64,000 nucleotides of DNA from Streptomyces tendae (GTDB lineage: Bacteria > Actinomycetota > Actinomycetes > Streptomycetales > Streptomycetaceae). Below the pieces are notes generated by a model. That model was not told the DNA's origin, ran no database searches, and saw nothing but the letters and a program-made list of their open reading frames with translations. Where the stretch lies: positions 186,001 through 250,000 of the forward strand of contig NZ_BMUY01000012.1 of assembly GCF_014650435.1 (NCBI RefSeq), written 5' to 3'. Below, piece by piece: positions 1 to 7,317 of this stretch (positions are counted from its first letter, which is position 1; every line of letters starts with the position of its first letter). Made by a program: the position numbers and the translations under genes.

Positions 1-348
1 CTCGCGGGCGACGAACCGCTGCTCTTCACCGGCGAGTCCATCCACCCCTGGATGTTCGACTGCGACCCGGCCCTGCGCCCGCTGCGCGAGACGGCCGAAC
101 TGCTCGCCGCCCGCACCGACTGGACGCCGCTGTACGACCCGACCCGCCTCGCCGCCAACGAGGTGCCGGCCGCCGCGGCCGTCTACCACGACGACATGTA
201 CGTCGACACCGCCCACTCGCTGACCACCGCCCGCGCGATCCGGGGCCTGCGCACCTGGGTCACCGACGAGTTCGAGCACGACGGCGTACGGGCCGGCGGC
301 CCCCGGGTCCTGGACCGGTTGCTCGCGCTGGCCCGCGACGAGACGTGA
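1..348 (+). CDS. alpha/beta hydrolase (prolyl aminopeptidase-like), C-terminal part
   Basis: The reading frame is open from the first base and ends with TGA at 346-348, so only the last 115 residues are present and the start lies outside the window. The visible part contains FTGESIHPWMF and a late DDMYVDTAHSL segment that resembles the C-terminal region of actinobacterial prolyl-aminopeptidase-like alpha/beta hydrolases, in which a late Asp and His complete the triad. The nucleophile elbow would lie upstream and cannot be checked. Family assignment rests on overall resemblance only. The next gene starts 55 bases downstream with its own leaderless-type promoter, so the two need not be co-transcribed. 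Confidence 0.6.
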   Translation, partial: LAGDEPLLFTGESIHPWMFDCDPALRPLRETAELLAARTDWTPLYDPTRLAANEVPAAAAVYHDDMYVDTAHSLTTARAIRGLRTWVTDEFEHDGVRAGGPRVLDRLLALARDET

Positions 349-391
349 GGGACGAGGCCTGAAATCGCGGTGGGACGCCGCTGGCGCGGGT

Positions 392-397
392 TAGTGT
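392..397 (+). promoter_or_regulatory. candidate -10 element (TAGTGT) for leaderless PIG-L gene
   Basis: TAGTGT sits six bases before the ATG at 404 and no Shine-Dalgarno sequence precedes that ATG. This is the spacing expected when transcription starts at the A of the start codon. No convincing -35 element is visible. Confidence 0.4.
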
Positions 398-403
398 GCG
401 GGC

Positions 404-1147
404 ATGACGGAGCCGACGATCACGCAACTGGAGCCCATGCCCGGCGACTGGCGCCGGGCCCTCGCCGTCGTCGCCCACCCCGACGACCTGGAGTACGGCT
501 GCTCGGCGGCGATCGCGGCCTGGACCGACGAGGGCCGCGAGGTCGCCTACCTGCTCGCGACCAGGGGCGAGGCGGGCATCGACACCCTGCCCCCCGCCGA
601 GTGCGCCCCGCTGCGTGAGCGGGAGCAGCGGGCGAGCGCCGCCGTCGTCGGGGTCAGCGAGGTGGAGTTCCTCGACCACCGGGACGGTGTCATCGAGTAC
701 GGCACCGCGCTGCGCCGCGACATCGCCGCCGCGATCCGCCGGCACCGGCCCGAGCTGGTCATCACCCTCAACCACCGGGACACCTGGGGCGGCATCGCCT
801 GGAACACCCCGGACCACGTCGCCGTCGGCCGTGCCACGCTCGACGCGGCCGGCGACGCCGGGAACCGGTGGATCTTCCCGGAGCTGACCGAGCAGGGCCT
901 CGAACCCTGGAACGGCGTCCGCTGGGTCGCGGTCGCCGGTTCCTCCTCGCCCACCCACGCCGTGGACGCCGGCCCGGGGATGGAGCGGGCGGTGCGCTCG
1001 TTGCTCGAACACCGCACGTACATCGAGGTGCTGACCGAGGAGGACCCGGAGACGTACGTGCGCGGCTTCCTCACCGGCTTCGCCCAGGCCGCCGGGGAGC
1101 GGTTCGGCGGACGGCCGGCGGTGACCTTCGAAGTCTTCGGACGGTAG
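404..1147 (+). CDS. PIG-L (LmbE-like) family deacetylase
   Basis: The 247-residue protein carries the AHPDD motif at residues 24-28 and a later PDHVAVG motif with His138, which in this family supply zinc ligands and the catalytic base for removal of an N-acetyl group from an amino-sugar conjugate. In actinobacteria the family includes MshB and Mca of mycothiol metabolism and enzymes that act on natural products; the substrate here cannot be told. Length is typical of the family. There is no signal peptide, so it should be cytoplasmic. The start is an ATG with no Shine-Dalgarno sequence and a -10-like hexamer just upstream, so the mRNA may be leaderless. Confidence 0.88.
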   Translation: MTEPTITQLEPMPGDWRRALAVVAHPDDLEYGCSAAIAAWTDEGREVAYLLATRGEAGIDTLPPAECAPLREREQRASAAVVGVSEVEFLDHRDGVIEYGTALRRDIAAAIRRHRPELVITLNHRDTWGGIAWNTPDHVAVGRATLDAAGDAGNRWIFPELTEQGLEPWNGVRWVAVAGSSSPTHAVDAGPGMERAVRSLLEHRTYIEVLTEEDPETYVRGFLTGFAQAAGERFGGRPAVTFEVFGR

Positions 1148-1187
1148 CGGCGTGGCGGGGGAGCGGGGCGTACGGGGGGAGCAGGAC

Positions 1188-2108
1188 ATGCGGGACGCGC
1201 AGGACACGCGGGGACAGGAGCGTCTGGCGGAGCGGTTCGAGGAGCACCGCGGGCAGCTCGCGGCGGTGGCCTACCGCATGCTCGGCTCACTGGCCGAGGC
1301 GGAGGACGCCGTCCAGGAGGCATGGCTGCGGCTCGGCCGCTCCGGCGGGGACGGCATCGACAACCTCGGTGCCTGGCTGACCACGGTGACCGGCCGGATC
1401 TGCCTGAACCTGCTGCGCTCACGCACCGCGCGGCGCGAGGAGCCGATGACCGAGGGGTTCGACACCTTCGTGCCGGACCCGGTGCTGCGCAGCCTGCCCC
1501 GGGCCGACCCGGAGCAGGAGGCCCTGCACACCGACTCGGTGGGCATCGCCCTGCTGGTCGTGCTGGAGACCCTGGAACCGGCCGAGCGGCTGGCGTTCGT
1601 CCTGCACGACATGTTCGCCGTGCCCTTCGACGACATCGCGCCGATCGTCGAGCGCACCCCGGCCGCCACCAGACAGCTCGCCAGCCGGGCCCGCCGCCGG
1701 GTGCGCGACGCGAGCCCCGCCGTCGAACCGGACCTCGCCCGCCAGCGCCGGGCGGTCGAGGCGTTCCTCGCCGCCAGCCGCGCCGGTGACTTCGAGGCCC
1801 TGGTGTCCGTCCTCCACCCGGACGTCGTGCTGCGGGCCGACGCCGGCGCACTGGCCCGCGGCGTGGCGGCGTCCAAGGTGGTGCGCGGCGCCCGGACGGT
1901 CGCCACCGGGGCGTTCCACTTCCGCCACCTCGCACCTCTCGCCCGCGTCGTCCTGGTCAACGGCGCGGTCGGCACCGTCGCCGTGTCCGAGGGCCGCCCG
2001 GTCTCGGTCACCTACGTCACCGTCGCCGACGGCCTCGTCACGGGCCTGTACATCCTGTCCGACCCGGAGCGGCTGGCCCGGCTGGACCTCTCCGGGCTGG
2101 AGACCTGA
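1188..2108 (+). CDS. ECF sigma factor, SigJ/ECF41-type with SnoaL-like C-terminal domain
   Basis: Region 2 is seen in YRMLGSLAEAEDAVQEAWLRL, region 4 in the stretch around PFDDIAPIVERTPAATRQLASRARRR, and a C-terminal extension of about 110 residues contains HPDVVLRADAG, the hallmark of ECF41/SigJ proteins. In that group the SnoaL-like domain sits on the sigma core and modulates activity in place of a separate anti-sigma factor. ATG 1188 is chosen because GGGGGA lies seven bases before it; an in-frame GTG at 1152 would add 12 residues without a ribosome site. The usual neighbour of ECF41 genes, a carboxymuconolactone-decarboxylase or similar redox gene, is not adjacent here. Confidence 0.88.
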   Translation: MRDAQDTRGQERLAERFEEHRGQLAAVAYRMLGSLAEAEDAVQEAWLRLGRSGGDGIDNLGAWLTTVTGRICLNLLRSRTARREEPMTEGFDTFVPDPVLRSLPRADPEQEALHTDSVGIALLVVLETLEPAERLAFVLHDMFAVPFDDIAPIVERTPAATRQLASRARRRVRDASPAVEPDLARQRRAVEAFLAASRAGDFEALVSVLHPDVVLRADAGALARGVAASKVVRGARTVATGAFHFRHLAPLARVVLVNGAVGTVAVSEGRPVSVTYVTVADGLVTGLYILSDPERLARLDLSGLET

Positions 2109-2152
2109 CCGGCCGCGCGGGGCCGCCCTCGGACCCGCGCGGCGGCGGCCCG

Positions 2153-2158
2153 TATCCT
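2153..2158 (+). promoter_or_regulatory. candidate -10 element (TATCCT) for leaderless gene at 2166
   Basis: TATCCT lies seven bases before ATG 2166, and no Shine-Dalgarno sequence is present. The arrangement suggests a leaderless transcript. Confidence 0.35.
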
Positions 2159-2165
2159 CGACGAC

Positions 2166-3014
2166 ATGGGAGAACACACGGCGGACCGGACGGCTGCCCG
2201 GGCCCGGGCGGAACTGCGCGGCGACTGCGCGAGCTGCTTCGGCCTGTGCTGCGTGGCCCTGCCGTTCGCCCGCTCGGCGGACTTCGCGATCGACAAGGAC
2301 GCCGGCACGCCGTGCGCGAATCTCCGCACCGACCACCGCTGCGGCATCCACGCGACGCTGCGGGAACGCGGCTTCACCGGCTGCACGGTCTACGACTGCT
2401 TCGGCGCCGGACAGCGGGTCTCGCAGGTCACCTTCGGCGGCGGCGACTGGCGCACCGGCCCGCCGGAGCGGACCCGCCGCATGTTCGACGTGTTCCCGGT
2501 CGTCCGCCAACTGCACGAGCTGCTCTGGTACCTGACCGAGGCACTGACCCTGCCCGCCGCCCGCCCGGTCCACGCCGACCTCCGCGAGGCCCTAGCCGGC
2601 ACCGAACGCCTCGCCGGGGGCACCCCCGAGGAGCTGGCCGCCCTCGACGTGCCCGCACACCGGCAGCGGGTCAACGTGCTCCTGCTGCGCACCAGCGAGC
2701 TGGTCCGGGCCGGCACCCGCGGCCGCAGGAAGAACCGCCGCAACGCCGACCTGATGGGCGCCCGCCTCAAGGGCGCCGACCTCGCCGGGGCCGATCTGCG
2801 CGGGGCCTACCTCATCGCCGCCGACCTCACCGGCGCGGACCTGCGGGGCGCCGACCTGATCGGCGCGGACCTGCGTGACACCGACCTCACCGACGCCGAC
2901 CTGACGGGCGCCTTCTTCCTGACCCAGCCGCAGGTCAACGCGGCCAGGGGCGGCCCCGGGACCAGGCTGCCGGACTCAGTCTCCCGCCCGGTGCACTGGA
3001 CAGCGGGACGCTGA
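2166..3014 (+). CDS. pentapeptide-repeat protein with N-terminal Cys-cluster (YkgJ-like) domain
   Basis: Two parts are visible in the 282 residues. The N-terminal third is Cys-rich, with CASCFGLCC followed by spaced cysteines in TPCANLRTDHRCG, GCTVYDC and so on. This is the pattern of YkgJ/UPF0153-type Zn- or Fe-chelating clusters. The C-terminal part, from about residue 200, is a run of A(D/N)LxG pentapeptides (GADLAGADLRGAYLIAADL and following), which fold as a right-handed beta helix. No function is known to me for this combination. Its 3' end overlaps the convergent P450 gene by 39 bases. Confidence 0.8.
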   Translation: MGEHTADRTAARARAELRGDCASCFGLCCVALPFARSADFAIDKDAGTPCANLRTDHRCGIHATLRERGFTGCTVYDCFGAGQRVSQVTFGGGDWRTGPPERTRRMFDVFPVVRQLHELLWYLTEALTLPAARPVHADLREALAGTERLAGGTPEELAALDVPAHRQRVNVLLLRTSELVRAGTRGRRKNRRNADLMGARLKGADLAGADLRGAYLIAADLTGADLRGADLIGADLRDTDLTDADLTGAFFLTQPQVNAARGGPGTRLPDSVSRPVHWTAGR

Positions 3015-4541
3015 ACCGGCGTTCCCGGCGCCGTCCTCCCGTGCCTCGGCGTCGTCCGTGCGGGGAGCGGGCACGGGCGTCGACGGGGCCCGCCGGTCCA
3101 GATGCAGACGCAGCCCCTCCGGCATCAGCGTCAGCCGCTCGGTCACCCGCAGCCGGTAGCCGGGCTCGGGCCGCAGCTCGTAGCGGCGCAGCAGCAGACC
3201 GAGGACCAGCGTCGCCTCGTGCAGCGCGAACTGCCGCCCGATGCACGCCCGCGCCCCCGTCCCGAACGGCTTGAACGTGTGCGGGGCGCGCGACCGCACG
3301 GCCTTGGCCTCGAAGCGGTCCGGGTCGAACCGCTCGGCGTCCGGCCCCCACACCTCGGGATCGCGGTGCAGCATGCCGGTGAGCACCAGCGCCCAGGCGC
3401 CGCGCCGCATCGGGTACCTGCCGCCCAGCACCGTGTCCTCGCGGGCCTCCCGCGCGAAGCCGGGGGCGGTCGGCCACAGCCGCAGCGACTCGTCGAGGAC
3501 CCGGCGCACGTGGCGCAGCCTGGCCACCTGCTCGTAGCCGGGCGCCTCGGTGTCGCCCCACACCCGGTCCACCTCGGCGCGGGCCCGGGCCGCGACCTCG
3601 GGGTGCCGCGCCAGGTAGTGCAGGGCGAAGGAGAGCGCGCCCGAGGTGGTCTCGTGACCGGCGACGAGGAAGGTGATGACCTGGCGGCGGACGTTCTCGG
3701 GCGACAGCCGTTCACCGGTCTCCGGGTGGGCCGTCCCCAGCATCCGGTCGAGCAGGTCGCCCGCACCGTCCCCGCCGTCGGCCGCCCGGCGTGCGCGGAC
3801 GAGGTCGTCGACGGTGCGGTTCAGGTAGGCGATGTCGGCGGCGTTGCGGCGGCTCGCCCCGCGCAGCAGCCAGGGGGCGAGGGGCGCCGGCACGGTGTTG
3901 AGGCGCTGCGCGTAGCCGAGCGTGCCCACCATGGCGGTGACGAAGGGGTGCAGGCGAGGGCGTTCGAAGGAGCCGAAGTCGTGGCCGAAACCGGTGCGCG
4001 CGATGGTCTCCAGCGTCAGCTTGGTCATGTCTCCGGGCACGTCCACCGTCCGGCCCGACGCCTCGGCCCGGTCCCAGTGGTCGGTGAGCCGCGCCGCCAC
4101 GTCCAGCATCATCACGTGGTACCCGGCCATGGCCTCACGGCTGAACCCGGGCGCCAGCACGTCGTGCGCGAGCTGCCAGTTGGGCTCGTGGTTGTACGCC
4201 GTGAACAGTCCGTCCCCGGCCACCGGCCGCAGGTTGGCCACGCCCAGGCCCACGTGCTTGGCGAACCGCGCCTCGTCCGCCAGGTCGGCGGCGAGGGAGG
4301 CGCCCCACACGAACACGAACTCCTTGCCGAAGGCCCGCCGCCGGAATATCGGACCCAGCCGCCGCGCGTACCGCAGGGAGTCCTGCATCGGGGTGCGCCT
4401 GCTCGCGCCCACGACGTCACCGAGCAGGGGCAGCCGGTGGGGCGGGTGCGGGATGCGGTGCAGTTCGGGCCAGCCCAGCTCGGCGCTGCGGAAGCCCTTC
4501 GGCAGTCCGTCCCGGGGCGTTTCCCTCGCTGTCTGGGCCAT
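2976..4541 (-). CDS. cytochrome P450, CYP102B-type (BM3 haem-domain relative without reductase)
   Basis: This 521-residue P450 has the I-helix AGHETTSG, the ExxR of the K helix (DESLRLW), and the haem loop FGTGARACIG with Cys433. The stretch FALHEATLVLGLLLRRY and the early GYHVMMLDVAARL closely follow the haem domain of Bacillus P450 BM3 (CYP102A1), so fatty acids are the likely substrates. Unlike BM3 there is no fused FMN/FAD reductase; the protein ends about 85 residues after the Cys. ATG 4541 is preceded by AAGGGAG; an in-frame ATG at 4601 has no ribosome site and lies in the operator region. The gene is divergent from a TetR regulator, the arrangement expected of a repressor-controlled P450. 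Confidence 0.93.
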   Translation of the reverse strand: MAQTARETPRDGLPKGFRSAELGWPELHRIPHPPHRLPLLGDVVGASRRTPMQDSLRYARRLGPIFRRRAFGKEFVFVWGASLAADLADEARFAKHVGLGVANLRPVAGDGLFTAYNHEPNWQLAHDVLAPGFSREAMAGYHVMMLDVAARLTDHWDRAEASGRTVDVPGDMTKLTLETIARTGFGHDFGSFERPRLHPFVTAMVGTLGYAQRLNTVPAPLAPWLLRGASRRNAADIAYLNRTVDDLVRARRAADGGDGAGDLLDRMLGTAHPETGERLSPENVRRQVITFLVAGHETTSGALSFALHYLARHPEVAARARAEVDRVWGDTEAPGYEQVARLRHVRRVLDESLRLWPTAPGFAREAREDTVLGGRYPMRRGAWALVLTGMLHRDPEVWGPDAERFDPDRFEAKAVRSRAPHTFKPFGTGARACIGRQFALHEATLVLGLLLRRYELRPEPGYRLRVTERLTLMPEGLRLHLDRRAPSTPVPAPRTDDAEAREDGAGNAGSASRCPVHRAGD

Positions 4542-4601
4542 GACGCGATCTCCCTTGACGCAGCGGCGTGTTGCACGAGCCGAGGCGAGCGTGTTGTACA
4601 T

Positions 4602-4643
4602 GGGTTCAATAACGCGCCCCAGTCTCGACCCGTTGTTGAACCC
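4602..4643. promoter_or_regulatory. inverted repeat operator between CYP102B and TetR genes
   Basis: The arms GGGTTCAATAACG (4602-4614) and CGTTGTTGAACCC (4631-4643) match at 12 of 13 positions and are separated by 16 bases. The right arm lies just upstream of the TetR start, and the whole element sits in the 123-base divergent intergenic region. It is the natural candidate binding site for the TetR protein on both genes. Confidence 0.65.
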
Positions 4644-4651
4644 GCGTCAAG

Positions 4652-4657
4652 TAAGGT
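4652..4657 (+). promoter_or_regulatory. candidate -10 element (TAAGGT) of the TetR gene
   Basis: TAAGGT lies seven bases before ATG 4665. The right operator arm ends eight bases upstream, so a bound repressor would cover the promoter. This fits autoregulation. Confidence 0.35.
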
Positions 4658-4664
4658 GCTGGGC

Positions 4665-5273
4665 ATGGCCGCGAACCAGGGCGAGCGCACCCGCCGCCGG
4701 CTCAGCACGGGCGAGCGCCGGGAGCAGTTGCTCTCGGTGGGCGCGCGGCTGTTCTCGGAGAGCCCGTACGACGAGGTGTGGATCGAGCAGGTCGCCGAGA
4801 TCGCCGGAGTCTCCCGCGGACTGCTGTACCACTACTTCCCGAACAAGCGGGACTTCTTCGCGGCGGTCGTCGAGCGGGAGAGCGCCCGCATGCTGCGGAT
4901 GACGGCGGCCGTGCCCGGCGTCCCGGTCCGCGAGCAACTGACCGCGGGCCTGGACGCCTACCTGGAGTACGTGCGGGCCCACGCGCACGGCTACCGGGCC
5001 TTCCACCGCGCCGACGCGGCCGGCGACCGTGCGGTGCGCCGCGTCTACCGGCAGGCACTGGCCGCACAGGAACGGCAGATCCTCGCCGCCCTGGCCGCCG
5101 ACCCGGAGTTCGGCCCGGCCTTCGAGGAGCGCGGTGACGTTCGCCTCGCGGTGCGCGGCTGGCTGGCCTTCACCACCGCGGTCTGCCTGGAGTGGCTGCG
5201 GGACCCGGAACCCGCCCGCGAGCAGGTGCGGGACCTGTGCGCACGGGCGCTGTTGGGAGCCATCGCACCCTGA
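4665..5273 (+). CDS. TetR-family transcriptional regulator
   Basis: The 202-residue protein has an N-terminal TetR DNA-binding domain (about residues 12-60) with the helix-turn-helix VAEIAGVSRGLLYHYFPNKRDFFAAV, followed by an all-helical ligand and dimer domain. It is divergent from the CYP102B gene with a 42-base inverted repeat between them. In Bacillus megaterium the BM3 P450 is controlled by the TetR-family repressor Bm3R1, so a parallel fatty-acid-responsive control is a reasonable inference. The start ATG 4665 follows a -10-like hexamer and may be leaderless. Confidence 0.9.
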   Translation: MAANQGERTRRRLSTGERREQLLSVGARLFSESPYDEVWIEQVAEIAGVSRGLLYHYFPNKRDFFAAVVERESARMLRMTAAVPGVPVREQLTAGLDAYLEYVRAHAHGYRAFHRADAAGDRAVRRVYRQALAAQERQILAALAADPEFGPAFEERGDVRLAVRGWLAFTTAVCLEWLRDPEPAREQVRDLCARALLGAIAP

Positions 5274-5339
5274 GGGTGCCCGACCGGACACCGGTTCGAG
5301 GAGATGTCGTGGTTGGCGCACTCCCCGATCTCCGATAGG

Positions 5340-5358
5340 TTAGGTGAGCCTTACCTAA
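5340..5358. promoter_or_regulatory. iron box (DmdR/IdeR-type operator)
   Basis: TTAGGTGAGCCTTACCTAA is a 19-base element whose two arms match perfectly and which fits the actinobacterial DtxR/IdeR/DmdR1 consensus TTAGGTTAGSCTAACCTAA. It ends 23 bases before the ATG at 5382, where it would overlap a promoter. Iron-replete repression of the next gene is predicted. Confidence 0.85.
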
Positions 5359-5381
5359 TGAATTGCCGAACGGAGGTTGGG

Positions 5382-6107
5382 ATGGGTGACAGCCACACCT
5401 GGACGGCCGCGCCCGCCGCGGCGGAGCAGGCCCGCTCCGTGCTCGCCGCCGCCTGGTCCTGCGCGGTGACCGCGGAGGGCGGCCGTGAGGAGTTCGTCGG
5501 CGCGCACAGCGTGACCGACGACGGCCGGGTGCTCCTGCACGTGCCCGAGGACAGTGCCCTGCTCGCGGCGGCGGTGTGCGCGCCCCGCGGGGAGCCGTCC
5601 GCCGTGCTGGAGTTCGCCGACGTGGCGCCCGTCCCGGTGCGCGGCCGGATCAGGGCCAGGCTCTGGCTGGCCGGCTGGTTCGCGGTGGCGGACGGACACT
5701 TGGCCTTCCGGCCCACCCGGGTGGTGCTGCGCCGGCCGTCCGGTGCCGTCGTGGTCGACGTCGACGAGTTCACCGCCGCCGCGCCCGATCCGCTGGCCCT
5801 GGCCGAGGCGCGGCTGCTGACCCATCTCGCCGACTGCCACGGCGACGCCGTGCAGCGGCTGACCCGGCTCGTCGACCCGGAGAGCCTGCACGGCGCGGTC
5901 CGGGTGCGGCCGCTCGCCGTCGACCGGCACGGACTGACCCTGCGCATCGAACGGATCCGCGACCACGGCGACGTACGCCTGCCGTTCCACGCGCCCGCCG
6001 ACGAGATCGCGCAGCTCACGGAGCGGGTGCACGTGCTGCTCGGCCAGGCGGCCGCCGCCTCCTGCCCCCGGGCCCTACAGCGGCAGCGCACAGACGGCGA
6101 CGGGTGA
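5382..6107 (+). CDS. DUF2470 domain-containing protein, iron-regulated
   Basis: The 241-residue protein ends in a DUF2470-like domain (from about residue 155, QRLTRLVDPESL with the later LPFHAPADEIAQL), as found with haem-oxygenase/pyridoxamine-oxidase-fold proteins of haem handling. The N-terminal half has features of the split-barrel FMN/haem-binding fold, such as GRVLLHVPEDSALLAA. I chose ATG 5382 because GGAGG lies five bases upstream and because the iron box would otherwise fall inside the coding region. Together with the iron box, a role in haem or iron economy is inferred; no enzyme activity is demonstrated by the sequence. The 3' end overlaps the convergent lactonase gene by 33 bases. 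Confidence 0.8.
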   Translation: MGDSHTWTAAPAAAEQARSVLAAAWSCAVTAEGGREEFVGAHSVTDDGRVLLHVPEDSALLAAAVCAPRGEPSAVLEFADVAPVPVRGRIRARLWLAGWFAVADGHLAFRPTRVVLRRPSGAVVVDVDEFTAAAPDPLALAEARLLTHLADCHGDAVQRLTRLVDPESLHGAVRVRPLAVDRHGLTLRIERIRDHGDVRLPFHAPADEIAQLTERVHVLLGQAAAASCPRALQRQRTDGDG

Positions 6108-7283
6108 GGCGAACGGCTCGCCCGCGGGGCGCAGTTCCCCCTCGTCCGCGCCGACCCGGAACACGGTGACGGTGCCGGAACGCTGGTTGGCCGCGAACAG
6201 CAGCCCGCCGTCCGGGGAGAAGGCGATGTGCCGGGGGAAGTCCCCGCCCACCGGCACCGTCCCGAGCAGCCGGAGCCGGGCGCCCTGGGCCTGAACCGCG
6301 TACCGGGCGAGACTGTCGTGCCCCCGGTTGGCGAGGAAGACGTACGCGCCGTCGGCCGTGACCAGGAGCTGCGCCGGGTGGTTGGTGCCCGGCCCCGCCC
6401 CGGTGGACTGCGCCTCGCCGACGGTCAGACGCCCCGTCCCCGGGTCGTACGCGCAGACCGCGACCGTGTCGTCGAGCTCGTTGGCGAGATAGGCGTGGCG
6501 TCCGCCGGGGTGGAAGGTGAGGTGCCGGGGCCCGGCGCCCGGCCGGGTCCGTGCCCGCGCGACCTCCGTGAGGGTCCCCGCGCCCTCGTCCAGGCGGTAG
6601 GTGTACACGGTGTCCGTGCCGAGGTCCACGGCGAGGACGTGGCCCCCGTCCGGGGCGGTGACGACCTGGTGGGCGTGCGGGCCTCGCTGTCCCGGGCCCG
6701 GCGGGGGAGCGGAGTGCGTGACCAGGTGGGTGCGCTCGCCCAGCGCGCCCGAGGCGTCGATCGGGTGCACGGCGACGCTTCCCGAGCCGTAGTTGGCGCT
6801 GAACAGCCAGCGCCCGCCCGGGTGCACCGACAGGTGGCAGGGCGCCGCGCCGCCGGTGCTCCGGCTGCCCAGCACCCTGTGGTCCGCGAGCCGGACGGCG
6901 GTCACCGCCCCCGCCTCGCGCTCGCCGACCGCGTACAGGGTCCGGCCATCGGGATGCACCGCCAGGTACGAGGGGTCGTCGACCTCGGCGAGGAGGCCGT
7001 GGCCGGTGATCCGGCCGGTGCCGGGTTCGTACTCGGCGAGCCCGATGCCCTTGCCGCCGCCCTCGGCGGAGGTGTAGGTGCCCAGGAGCAGCGGCCGGGG
7101 GCCCGAGGCCCCCCGCTCCCTGCCGGACGCGCCCTCGCTCGCGCGGGCCGCGGTGGGCGTCGCGGCCGGCGTCCGCGTCCCTGCCGGGCCACCGCACGCC
7201 GCCGCGGGCAGTGCCGCCGCCGCGGTGGCGGTCCGCGCGAGGAGCCCGACGAAGCGCCGCCTGCTCCAGCCGTACCCGTGCAT
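6075..7283 (-). CDS. lactonase family (6-phosphogluconolactonase-like beta-propeller) Tat lipoprotein
   Basis: The protein begins with a twin-arginine signal (WSRRRFVGLL) and a lipobox ending in AAAC near residue 30, so it should be exported folded and lipid-anchored. The rest is a seven-bladed beta propeller with repeated blade motifs such as PSYLAVHPDGRTLYA, PCHLSVHPGGRWLF and PRHLTFHPGGRHAY. These are characteristic of the lactonase / YkgB-like 6-phosphogluconolactonase family. A cell-surface location argues against a housekeeping pentose-phosphate role, so the substrate is open. ATG 7283 is used because GGGAGG precedes it; a GTG at 7298 would add five residues. Confidence 0.85.
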   Translation of the reverse strand: MHGYGWSRRRFVGLLARTATAAAALPAAACGGPAGTRTPAATPTAARASEGASGRERGASGPRPLLLGTYTSAEGGGKGIGLAEYEPGTGRITGHGLLAEVDDPSYLAVHPDGRTLYAVGEREAGAVTAVRLADHRVLGSRSTGGAAPCHLSVHPGGRWLFSANYGSGSVAVHPIDASGALGERTHLVTHSAPPPGPGQRGPHAHQVVTAPDGGHVLAVDLGTDTVYTYRLDEGAGTLTEVARARTRPGAGPRHLTFHPGGRHAYLANELDDTVAVCAYDPGTGRLTVGEAQSTGAGPGTNHPAQLLVTADGAYVFLANRGHDSLARYAVQAQGARLRLLGTVPVGGDFPRHIAFSPDGGLLFAANQRSGTVTVFRVGADEGELRPAGEPFASPVAVCALPL

Positions 7284-7317
7284 GCCGCCCTCCCGCACCC
7301 GTTCCGCTCCCCGCGCC

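Noticed and set aside
3102..4664. Upstream extension of the TetR frame
   Set aside because: It is antisense to the P450 and rich in Arg/Gln/Gly; the TetR domain begins right after ATG 4665.
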